Source: Nannochloris sp. 'desiccata' (Eukaryota > Chlorophyta > Trebouxiophyceae > Chlorellales > Chlorellaceae). Taken from it: DNA of 64,000 nucleotides. How positions within the stretch are numbered: position 1 is the stretch's first letter; each line of letters starts with the position of its first letter. A model generated the notes under the pieces. That model was not told the origin of the DNA. It searched no databases and worked only from the letters and a program-made list of their open reading frames with translations. Where the stretch lies: positions 2,170,001 through 2,234,000 of the forward strand of contig JAGTXX020000011.1 of NCBI GenBank assembly GCA_019044685.2, read 5' to 3'. Shown in pieces: positions 54,571 to 64,000 of this stretch. A program made the position numbers and the translations under genes.

Positions 54571-57539
54571 TCAATCAACTAATTGCAGCTGTATGTTACT
54601 ATTATCTTTAGAAGAAGAAGAGGAACACGGCATAGAGTAATTCCAGCTCCACTTCTTAGGCCTTGGTTCTGGCGTTTGGTTCTGGTTCTGGCCATTGCCC
54701 TTTCCATAGCCATTCTCATTAGCAAGAATACTCTTTTGATCTCGTAACCGCGTAAGTTCTACTCCACCGCTTGTAACAGTCATCTTATACCCATCAGGTA
54801 CCTCATATGTCACATCACCACGTAATTCCACGTCAGCAGCTTCGAATTCAGCTTCCCCATGTAATAAAATTCTACATGCTTCCTTCCTAGTTACCTTGTG
54901 TTTCCAATACACATTGTCTGGGTGAGACCAATCGATGCCTTTGTTACGGATAGTAACATTACGAAGACGAAGCTTACCACACCGGTCGCTAAAGACCAGC
55001 TTCTTTTCGGAATTATGTATCCCTGTTTTTTGTTGCCGATTGCCGTTGCTCACTTCAACTACACTTTTCTCTTCGTAATGGCCTAAGACGTTGTCTGCAA
55101 TGACTAACAAGCTCCCTTCTACATCCATCCCTTCAATATCCACCTCTGCAACCTCCATTTGCACTTCACTTCTCACTCCAACCTTGCCACCTCTAATTTT
55201 TTGTGCTACCACCGACCACAAGGGCCCCAGCGCTGGATGAAAGAAAAACAAAAATCCAGGTCCACTGTCCAAATATTCAGCTACAGTACCTAATTCAGGC
55301 ATTTCTACATTGCACAACCTCATCATATCAGATGCATTGCGTAATAAATCGTACAAAGATCCATCTGGAGTTTGATGAATTTTCAAAGATCCCGGGGTGC
55401 GTTGCCGTTTTGCAGAAGATGTTACTTTCCTTCGAGGGCCGTAGACCATAAAAGTATCTAAAGAAGATGATACACTCTTGTGGAACTCGGAATCATCCAT
55501 GTCTTCACTACCGTTACCAGTACCAGCATCTCCGTTAAAATAACCAGAAAAATCACCGCCATTGTTAATAAAAAAAGCAGAGGAAACCGAGGAAGAGGGG
55601 TTTTTAGAGACGGAGCTAGAATTTTCGACTAGTATTTCAGTGCCAAAACAGTCTGCGAGGTTTTGCATAGTGCATTCCAATCTCCCTGCTCTACATTTTT
55701 TCTCAACCCCCGTCACTACATCTATATGCACCGATTCTTTTTTCAAGTTTAAAATCATGCCTGGGAGGACTGCATCTGTTGTACCGAGTGCCACACCTTC
55801 TTTTATTTTCGCTTCGATTTTGGGGAGACCGAGAAATAAGACGTTGGTGTTGGCGGGGAAGGCAGAGTGCTCGCTGTTCTCCGAGAGGCCCTTGTCTTCA
55901 ATACCTAATCGCTCAAATTCGGTGTACTCGACATTCGTAACACGGTAGGAATACCTACTAGCGTTCTTCTTATTACCGCTATTGTAAGTGTGGAGGTGGT
56001 GGTTGTTTGCTTCTTCTTCTTCTTGGTCTTTATTTTCTGAAGAAGAGGAAAGGCGTTGTCTTAATAGGACGTTCATTCCTTCAGCAGCACCCACAACTCG
56101 TTCACACGAAGCGAATCCAAACGCGTGATTCCCACGGAGACCTTCTCCCGCAAGGGCTAGTAGAGTGGTATCTTGTCCAGCCATTGGGTTGGAGATCTGA
56201 CGGACAATAGCGGCAGTTCGTCCGCTGGCGGACAGCCAATCAAACACTCCTGCGTCTAGCATTAATTTCCAAATAACTCCATGCCCGCCTGGTTTCATAA
56301 TAAGTTGTAATGGCCCCGACATGAGCCATTTCGCGTCGTGCGCAGCGAGGACAGGGACTAACGGCTGAGGAAAAAGTTTGAAATTTTCTTCACCTCGTCC
56401 AAACCAATTTGCTTTTTCGAAAACTTGTTGAACCCTCCAATGATTGCCCTTGATAGAGGAGGTCATGACAGCAACTGGAGTTGTTAATTGCGCACCAGTG
56501 ACTTTAAAATACAGGTATTCACGTGCTTGAAGGTCTCTTATCAGCGCCTCAAGTAACGATCGCCCACAGTACGGTAACACCGCTGTCGGCAAGCTTTCTC
56601 CTGAATTTTCACAGCACAACCCTAGTCGATCCCCAGCTCCACCGAGTGGATAAATTTCAGCCATGTTGGGTAACCCCAACAACCCTCGTGCTGTTGCTGC
56701 AGCTGCAGCAGCGGAGTCTGACTCACTTGAGAGGTCTAATCCAGAAGGTACCATAAATTCTACATCTTCTGCTAGTCCATCAGTTGCATCTTCAATACTA
56801 GATGTCGCTCCTCCGTACTTATGCTCTTCAATGAGCAATAAACACTGCAATTGATACCCTACAAGCCCACCTATGCTATCATAAAACTCTTCAACGAGAC
56901 CCAAGTTGGTCCCTAGAGTATCTAAACCTTGAACTAATGCCCCATTGAGGGGTAATGTAGTGATGACATGATCTTGGCCGATGGCTGGGAGGCAGAGGAG
57001 AGCGTAGGCTTCTCTAGGATGAAGGCGGGGGAGGTGGTTGAAGACGACAGAGCCAGGAGCCGTGGTGAGAAATGTTTTAACATCTGGCTCATTTAGGAGA
57101 ATATTGATCTGTATAAGAGCGGTAGAAATATACTTAGAGGGTGGAAACTAAGGCTTAGCTAGTATGCATATGCATAAATAAGAAGTTTTGGTAGTGGCAG
57201 AAAAAGGCGGGAAAAGCATACCTTGACAGAATAGTTTTCAATTTGCCTAAGCCTCGAGACGAGGTCTTGCAGGTAAGAGATCTGGCAATCTGTAGAGTGT
57301 TGTGTCATCATCTCTGGCTCGATAAGGGCTGCGTTGGGAGTGAGCAGCTCTGTTGACTTGTGATTGCTGGAGATCGATGCATTTTGAAAAGGTTTAGAAG
57401 AGCGCAGACACCGTATTGCCGATCTCTGGGTTGGCAAAACACTCTGTACATTTCGCAAAAAACATCTGCTTGCAATGCACCAGGAACAATTCTCTGTAGC
57501 ACTGCTCCAAGACCTCTGTCCAGCAATTAAAGAAGACAT
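54571..57539 (-). CDS. UGP3: Chloroplast UDP-glucose pyrophosphorylase 3 (sulfolipid synthesis)
   Basis: Two exons, 57539-57222 and 57108-54571, phase 0, give 951 residues. The first exon has a Ser/Arg/Cys-rich N-terminus that fits a chloroplast transit peptide. The core matches plant UGP3: MAEIYPLGGAGDRLGL (nucleotide loop), LPYCGRSLLEALIRDLQARE, NWFGRGEENFKLFPQPLVP, KPGGHGVIWKL, FPANTNVLFL, GRLECTMQNLADCF, HQTPDGSLYDLLRN, HPALGPLWSVV and KGIDWSHPDNVYWKHKV. UGP3 makes UDP-glucose in the stroma for SQD1, feeding sulfoquinovosyl diacylglycerol of thylakoid membranes. Low-complexity Ser/Asn/Gly insertions account for the extra length. Confidence 0.95.
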
Positions 57540-58250
57540 GGCCTCAAAAGGTTGACTTTCTCAATGTCTAAGCTACTGAAACCAATACAACGTGTTCATA
57601 TACAGCCTGTTGGACGAGTTACAGAGCCAGTTTGCCTAACTTGGTCGGTGGGCAACAACTGCAGGATTTTCGTTTTTGATCAAGGCTAATCTAAGGCATA
57701 AAGCCCAGTGCGAAGCATGAATCAAATAAAATTACTACAACGTATCTGCTAAATCTATCTGTTCGTCCAAGATCCAAGGAATCCACTTTTTAATGCTTTC
57801 TCAGATTCCTTATTCAACTCTAAATCCTTTCTATTTGGTGCTGATTCTGCTCCAACCACCAAAACGCAGTGTCTACCCTCTGATTCCGGCTTTATATGAT
57901 ATTAGAGATTAATGTATTACGTCATGCCGAGATGCAGAAAAATGAAATTACAGAGTATACATAAAGACCTTATCAGAAGACAAACAAATTACTCAGACAC
58001 TAATAAGCCTTTCCACCGTTTAAAAAATTCAAGAAAATAGCGAGGCTAAATCCCAGCTTTTTTACTCCCAAAGCCAGCCTACACCATTCTTCTTCTTTCT
58101 TTTTCCATGAGAAAAATGCCATTACGTGCCTTGATCAGAAATATAAAAAGCTAAAACTAAAATTTAAAACTGGGCATTTCCTTTTTTTGTGTTTTGTTTT
58201 TATTTAATATCGATATAGATTTTCTCGCCGGAGAAACCTTTAATCACCTT
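57540..58250. other. Intergenic; no gene seen
   Basis: It comprises the UGP3 promoter side and the NOT4 3' side. It is AT-rich with no recognised motif. Confidence 0.5.
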
Positions 58251-61247
58251 TTACATTCTCATTCCAAATCCAGGGGGAGGTTGCTGAGCACCACCACCAC
58301 CACCACTACCGGTACTTCCATGTGGAGACACGCTGCTACCTTGCAAATGTCTCAGCAACGCCAATCCAGGGGCTACAGGTTCCTTTCCTTGATCACCACC
58401 ACCGGCTACACCGCCACCACCACCACCTGGTGCCACTGACGGGAACATACTGCTAACAGGATTGTATCCATGCTGTTGCTGGACACTGCCCATAGGAGAG
58501 GACACTCCCATACCAGGAGCACCACTAAAACTGCCGGTTGCAAAACCAGGGGGACCAACCATCCTCTGTTGCTGTTGTGAAGGTAGATGTTGAGCTCCAC
58601 CAAGAGACGATGGCGGGGGAGATGCATTTGCAATATTGATATTTGCTGTAGGGAATAAGGATTTGAAGAAAGCACTTGCATCTTGTGGGGATGGAGAACC
58701 ATGGTGAGACTGCTGCTGCTGCTGCTGCTGCATTGGCTGCTGGTGTTGATAAGGCATTCTCGGCTGCTGCTGCTGTGCCTGCTGTGGCATCATCAGCGAT
58801 GAAGAAAAATTAGTACCCATAGCATGCGCAGCATGCTGTCTCTGTTGGTGTTCGTTATTCGCAGCTTCTTCTTCAGCATTGGCAAAGGCAAAGCGAGATC
58901 TTTGGCGTTGAGAAGAACCACCTCCAGACCCACCACCACTACCACCGCCACCTATGCCCAGTGTAGGTGGATCGAAAAGAACGCTACCACCGATAAAGGG
59001 AGAATAGGAAGACGGCCCATTCCCATTTGCTAAACCAGTAGAGGTATTCCCACCACTTAGTTGCTGGTGGTGATGGAGATTGCCCAGAGAATCAAACGAG
59101 GAATGACCGCTAGCACCGCCAATTGCAGAAGCACTAGCTCCTCTTGCGAAGCCTGGAGGCCCAGCACTGCCGCTGTTCTGAAGCGGGTGGGAAGCAACAC
59201 CACCGCCAGACCCAAAGCCAGGAGGAGGGCCTCGTGGGGCAGCAGCAGAAGAAGAAGGGGGAGGTGGTTTCGACATTGTGGTTACTGGATCAATATTAAG
59301 GAGACCACTGCTCGCTGTAGAAGTGGCGGTAGTACCTAAATTAAGTTGAACAATACCTTGTCCAATAGCTCCAACACCACCTAAGCTAATTCCACTTCCA
59401 CTACCGACTCCTCCTCCTTCGCTGCTGCCGCCGCCGCCGTGTCGATAAAACTGAGAGTCTAATGGGGAAGCTGCTCTCGACTGCTGCACCAAGGGTACCG
59501 CTTTGCCCAGTGTTTTAAGTGTCTTTCCAGGAGAAGACAAAGGCATTAATTTCTTCGGTTGACGAGCCGTTTTGGCTTCAGCAGGGTTACTATGAGCACG
59601 AGCCAACTGCTCTGCCATCGACGGCATTCGACCAAGGGTGCTACCACCACTTTCTGGCACTGCTGCTGCTGCTGAACTAGTATTCGATGCATTAGATGGA
59701 GCAGCAGCTAAAGTAGGCCATTCCTGATTATCTGAGGGAGGTGGGGGTGGCACTGCATTCGGAGGCTGCATGGTTGGTGCTGCCGGTACCCCAGCCGCTG
59801 CTGCAGATGCCCAGAGACCTTTCGGCGGTGAAGGCCCTTGGTGATGATGCTGTTCTTGAGAATGATCAAATTCATTGTGATGTTGCTGAGCATGGTGATG
59901 ATAGTCACTATATCCACGTCCAGGGGAATCCATTTCACCTCCGTAGTTGCCACCACCACTGCTGCCGCCATACCCACCATTATACCCACCACCACCGCCA
60001 CTGCCATAATCACCACTATGCCTACTGTCTTGATGATGTAAAGAGCCATGGCTTGCTGTTCTCCCAGATGCAGGGATGGTGAGTACTCTAGGAGCTGTAC
60101 CCAAGGGGGGAGGAGGGGGAACCTGCTGCTGTTGTGAAAATTGCGGTTGCTGCTGCTGTTGATACGACGGATGAGGCCCGGGAGCACCAACAGAGCTACT
60201 ACTCCCAGGGGGAGGTGGCACGTGCCTGCTGATACCTCCCGCAGCTGCCGCTGCCGCTTGAATCGCAGCAGGAGTCTGTCCTGCCGCAGCTGCGGCAGCA
60301 GCAGCTGCTTGGGCTGCTGCTGTTTGTGCGTTCGGTATAAGATTGATGGTAAGGCGAGGTTTAAACGTATTTGTCGCTCCCATGGCTAAAAACCGTGCAG
60401 GCAATAATCCTGCCGCTACTTCTTCCTTTGTAAGACAATCTGCATCATCTGCCAACTCATGCAAATACAAACAATCGGGATTATTGCACGGAACGCCCTT
60501 TAAGAAAGCGTTGCAGTACTTTGTAGTACCAAAACAGGCCTTGACAGGCTTGCCTCGCCACAAATTCCCGTCAATCATCTTAATACAGCGTAACGCATCT
60601 TCAGCGCGTTTAAATGTCACGTACGCGCTGCCTGTAGGACCATGCCGTGCCATAGCAGAAGCATATTGATTACTACGATTAACAGAAATTTTCACAGTCT
60701 TGCCAAATTGTCCAAAAAATTCAACATCCTTCAAAGTGTCTTCGTGGCAAATTTCCATTGAAATGCCAACAGCATAGACGAGATTTGGTTGTACTACACG
60801 TACATTGGTTAAGGCAGCCCGGGGGATCCGTGACGTTACGCCGCCAATACCTTTGGGCTTGTCTTTTTCTTTCAATTTTCGTTTTTCTTCTTCTAGTTGC
60901 TCTGCGTCAATGTGTTGCATTGAAATTTTATTTTGGTCGTACTCTGACCTGCAATTAGGGCACCGTGCGGGTAGATTCTCTTTTGTGGCTTCTTCCAAGA
61001 TATGGTGATAACACCATAGACATGGTTGGACTGCAAAGAAAATGCAATTTTAGCCAGAGAAAGCTTTTTGGGGGGAGAGCGAGGCGGCACGAGCTGAATT
61101 ATAAGATATAGTAAGGGATGTAAAGGCGCATTTGCAGTTTGAGGGGGTTAACTTACAGCCACATGAGCAATACTGTATGCTACGGTCCGTGAGGTCGAGC
61201 TCATTGCAGCAGATTGGGCAATCTGCTTCCTCTTCAGTCGAGCTCAT
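58251..61247 (-). CDS. NOT4: CCR4-NOT subunit NOT4, RING E3 ligase
   Basis: Two exons, 61247-61157 and 61030-58251, joined in phase 1, give 956 residues. The splice completes the C4C4 RING: DCPICCNEL, YCSCGFQPCLWCYHHI and RCPNCR, where the GFQPC join matches the family. A coiled linker (EEEKRKLKEKDK) leads to an RRM (VYAVGISMEI... GSAYVTFKRAEDAL) and a CCCH-type finger (KYCNAFLKGVPCNNPDCLYLH). The rest, about 700 residues, is Gln/Gly/Ser/Pro/His-rich and disordered. NOT4 ubiquitinates stalled ribosomes and other targets within the CCR4-NOT complex. An acceptor-like CACAG lies just before the ATG, so a 5' UTR intron or extra exon is possible. TGTAA overlaps the stop codon. Confidence 0.93.
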
Positions 61248-61628
61248 TGCTTCGAATCCTGTGAATTTTAAAGTGATCACACAGTCAATGCGTGTTCTGG
61301 AGTGAATTGGGTCTTAGAAGTAATGCACTGTCTCAACCAAGAATTCAGAAGCTGTACCAGTGAGCAGTTATGTTTACAATTTACAATTTTGTTCTGCTTT
61401 ACCTGTGCACTAATGTGCTTGGTGGGGGCGAGGTCGCCGCAGCACCGCTGTATTATACTGTATTATGCTAGGTGATAGAACTTTATGTGGGATCAACCGT
61501 TTTGGTTGACAAATATGCATTTGAACGGGCTAGCAGCTCGACCCGGGTCAGCAAGCAGGCTTGATCGAAGCCAACAAAATGCCATCATTTCTCTCTACGC
61601 CTCATAAATTGTCCTAATATAGAATACG
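61248..61628. other. Divergent promoter region of NOT4 and petM
   Basis: About 380 bp, with a short GACCCGGGTC palindrome near 61540. No gene was seen. Confidence 0.45.
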
Positions 61629-62235
61629 ATGGCATCTCTTACTGCAACTACCAAGGCTTTCCTTGCTGCTCCCCAGGCCAAGGCCTGCACCAATCTCAGG
61701 CCCATGTCCGTCGTCAGGTGCGTTATGCATGCCAATAAAGGCATTGGTAATTTTGCATTGTGTAATCATTCGAAATTAGAGCCAAAAGAGCCACTACTCT
61801 TTCTCTGAACGGTCAAATTTCAACACGAATGACTTATCGCCAATCTTACCCTTTATTAATTTTCCTTTGTGTTATTGCAGCAAGCCCGCTATGGGCCAGA
61901 GCTTGATGGCTGTTCGCAAGGTTTCCAAGGCTGAGCGCAGAAACGCCACTACTGTCCAGGCCTTCAGCGGTGTTGAGGTTGCACAGATTGCTGGCGAGGC
62001 TGGTTTCATCGGTGGAGTGGCTGGCGTTATGGTCGGAATCACCCTTGTTGTAAGTTGCAATAGTCGTAGTTGATAGATATTTTGGGAAAGAAGCGTTACT
62101 AATAGAAAACATATAGTGTAAACTACTAATTTCAACATTTTTCTCACCGCCCCGTGTCTCTCTTCTTTGCAGGGCCTTGCTTTCGGCTTCATTCTCTTAC
62201 GTGTTGAGTCTCTTGCTGAGGAGGGCAAGATCTAA
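61629..62235 (+). CDS. petM: Cytochrome b6f complex subunit PetM precursor
   Basis: Three exons, 61629-61717, 61881-62049 and 62173-62235, phases 2 and 0, give 106 residues. The N-terminal part (MASLTATTKAFLAAPQAKAC and onward) is a chloroplast transit peptide. The last 39 residues, starting GEAGFIGGVAG and ending RVESLAEEGKI, form one transmembrane helix and match the mature algal PetM in length and sequence. PetM is a small peripheral helix of the b6f complex in the thylakoid membrane, nuclear-encoded in green algae and plants. It is strong evidence for a green-lineage genome. Confidence 0.93.
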
Positions 62236-63079
62236 ATATATTGCATGCATTTTCCTAGCCCCAAATTTTCTTAGTATTATGAAAGTATTTCGTTTCTGCT
62301 GCCGTTTGGCGCAAGAGAAGACATTTTTAACATGAAATAATATTTTTCAAACTTTCGCTTATCATACAGAATGAGCTTCTCTAGGAGAAAACACTTACTG
62401 AAGATTGACGCAGCAAGCTGCGTGGGTTTGTAATATATTCTTTATTCGACTGAATCTCTAATCCAAAACTCGCGCTAGCATAGAGGAGATAGTGGGCAAA
62501 ATAGAAAAATGGGATGCAGACAGCAGGTATAGTGTTTTACGTACCTACAGAGGGGCTTGGGAAGAGGTGAGGACTGATTCCAGGTTAGTTAGCACGAGTT
62601 TTGATTAGTAGACCATCGTAGGAGGAACTCGGCTGTGTATAGGTGCTGCAGGGTTGTCGTCGAAGGTGCTATTGGGTGCTCCCAGTCAGCAGCACAGCAC
62701 ACTTTTCAGGGTGCTAAGGTTGTCAGAGCAAAAATAAACGCAAAATGCGAAAAAGATATAGATAAAAATGTAAGAAATCTAAGAACAAACTTTTTATTGT
62801 TAGGAAAAGGGGTGAAGTGTGGGGAAGGGATCAAAATAAGAAAAAAGTATTTTCGATCAAAGATGTGTTTGAAAAATTAGCAGAAAGAAGAGAGATTAAG
62901 TGAATGGGATTGATAGCTTGAGAAATGGAGAGACGATGTTGTAGAATGAAGTGGAGAAAAGTTAGTATCGCCGGAAACTGGCGTTTAGTGGAAATATTGT
63001 GGTGTTAGTGGAAGGAAAATTCTGCCGCCGCTGTCGGTTTGTTTTGAAAAGCTTGCTGTGTAGAATCCAATTGACGGAC
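62236..63079. other. Spacer between petM and the retroelement
   Basis: It probably includes the 3' end of the retroelement, which runs leftward. No terminal repeat, tail or target duplication could be recognised. A short plus-strand frame at 62635-62880 has no motif. Confidence 0.4.
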
Positions 63080-64000
63080 TCACGAGGAGTTCTCCGTCAA
63101 GAAAGCCGTAACTTGATGCATTATTCGTTGTTGGGTGGATCGGGATGCATGGGTATAAAGGTAGGGGTAAGTCTGAAGTAGTTTAAATAATCTGCGGAAA
63201 AGGCGTCTTTCGTTGTATCCTCTTCTAATAAGTTGAGCTATGACGAGTGCTGTAGCTTGGCAGAAGCTGTTTCGATCTGTAATGTTTCTTCGTAGAGCGT
63301 GAAATCTTCCAGTTAATATGTTGTCTTTAATTCTTCTTGCCAGGTTGGAGCTATTATGTACGTAGCGAGTTTTTGATAACGCTGCAAACTCGGGTTTGGA
63401 GAACTTGTTGTAGAAAGTAGTTCCTAGTGGTGGACTGCCATTCCCATTCTTAGAGCTCAGTGTTATATCTAGGAAATCGGTAGTAGGTCCTAGGGTAGAT
63501 AAAGTAATCTGCAGCTCTGATGGGTAGATGCCGCTGATGCCGTAGAAAGTATTGTTGTTGTAGAGTAGCTGCTGAAGGAAAATATTAGTAATAGTAATGA
63601 TATCATCTATATATCTGAAGAGCCATTGGAAGAAGATTAGCAGATATAGAGCTACAGAGCCAGAGTCGTAGGTTTCCTGCCAATTTGGTGGCTCTGTGGC
63701 TGGAAGAGAAGTCAGAATTTGAAGATTAGTGCTGGTCGCCACCAGCTGCTGCAGTTGTGAATAAAAAGCTAATTCATAGGTAAATAAGAAGTGGTTTGCT
63801 ACGTAGACAGAAGCATTACCGCCCATAGCTATGCCTTGGGTTTGCTTGAGAATACGTTGTGCGAAATGAACGTAGTTGTGGCTAATAATGAACGTGAGAA
63901 GTACTTTAAGATCATCCAAGGTGAAAATTGTATAGCGGTCGTAGCCAATACCGCCGTGGCGAGGTTGGCCTGGTATGTAGGTGGACAGCCACTGGGGTTT
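63080..64000 (-). mobile_element. Penelope-like reverse transcriptase (partial, cut by window edge)
   Basis: An open frame of 306 residues runs off the right edge, so the N-terminal part is missing. Visible reverse transcriptase motifs in order are QGIAMGGNASVYVAN (motif B type, as in Penelope-like QGxAMGxxxxPxxAN), FRYIDDI (catalytic YxDD-like, YIDD) and DFLDITLSS. The thumb-like end has NLARRIKDNILTGRFHALRR and LIRRGYNERRLFRRL, then a short tail and stop at 63080. The YIDDI and FLDIT pair is characteristic of Penelope-like elements. No GIY-YIG endonuclease is seen downstream, so it is either endonuclease-lacking or of the N-terminal endonuclease type known from green algae. The frame is intact over this length, suggesting a young copy. 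Confidence 0.75.

Noticed and set aside
54571..57539. Calling the UGP3 gene a cytosolic UDP-glucose pyrophosphorylase
   Set aside because: The long C-terminal part and blocks such as NWFGRGEENFKLFPQPLVP match the chloroplast UGP3 family, not the cytosolic enzyme.
5040..62235. XRCC3, RPA3 and RFC4 as a DNA-repair gene cluster
   Set aside because: They are spread over 35 kb among unrelated genes, each with its own promoter; co-location looks accidental.
1..64000. tRNA, rRNA or CRISPR features
   Set aside because: No paired A-box and B-box or cloverleaf, no rRNA segment and no regularly spaced repeat with unique spacers was seen by eye on either strand.

Overview
This window is nuclear DNA from a photosynthetic eukaryote, most likely a green alga (Chlorophyta). 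The evidence is short GT-AG introns of about 80 to 190 bp inside otherwise long open exons, plant-type proteins (PetM precursor, plastid UGP3, plant-type eIF4B, peroxisomal NAD carrier PXN), and TGTAA, the usual chlorophyte poly(A) signal, shortly after several stop codons. Base composition is moderate, with many poly-Gln, poly-Ala, poly-Gly and poly-Glu tracts. I cannot name a species. No tRNA, rRNA, CRISPR array or bacterial-style operon was seen.

Layout. 1-6.7 kb: a partial unidentified 3' end, then an S6K-type AGC kinase, a RING-H2 protein and XRCC3. 6.8-20 kb: NPC1, beta-ureidopropionase, and three uncharacterised minus-strand genes (a 1016-aa low-complexity protein, a secreted and probably GPI-anchored protein, and a 394-aa acidic-tailed protein). 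20-26 kb: glycyl-tRNA synthetase, a decayed endonuclease relic, a membrane-anchored EF-hand protein, RPA3 and a small gene with a homopolymer frameshift. 26-38 kb: NOL6/UTP22, an alpha-carbonic anhydrase with a twin-arginine signal, an ABCG half-transporter, an alpha/beta hydrolase and eIF4B. 38-45 kb: a KEN-box protein, PXN, RFC4, a MYND protein and an OMS1-like methyltransferase. 45-54 kb: a proteinase-K-like subtilase, a secreted protein with two SGNH hydrolase domains, a frameshifted TPR-MYND gene and a second ABCG half-transporter. 54-64 kb: UGP3, NOT4, PetM and a Penelope-like reverse transcriptase that runs off the right edge.

The genes are mostly housekeeping and do not form one pathway. 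DNA replication and repair (XRCC3, RPA3, RFC4), translation and ribosome biogenesis (glycyl-tRNA synthetase, eIF4B, NOL6, S6K), chloroplast function (UGP3, PetM, carbonic anhydrase) and the secretory or cell-surface proteins are interspersed. Divergent and convergent pairs are common and spacers are short. I rebuilt most gene models by joining exons whose phases agree; exon positions are in each entry.

I see no clearly new multi-gene system. The items most worth follow-up are the Walker A Gly-to-Ser change in XRCC3, the bidomain secreted SGNH protein, an 18-bp MYB-type element shared by two promoters, two probable frameshifts, the KEN-box protein, and the edge retroelement.
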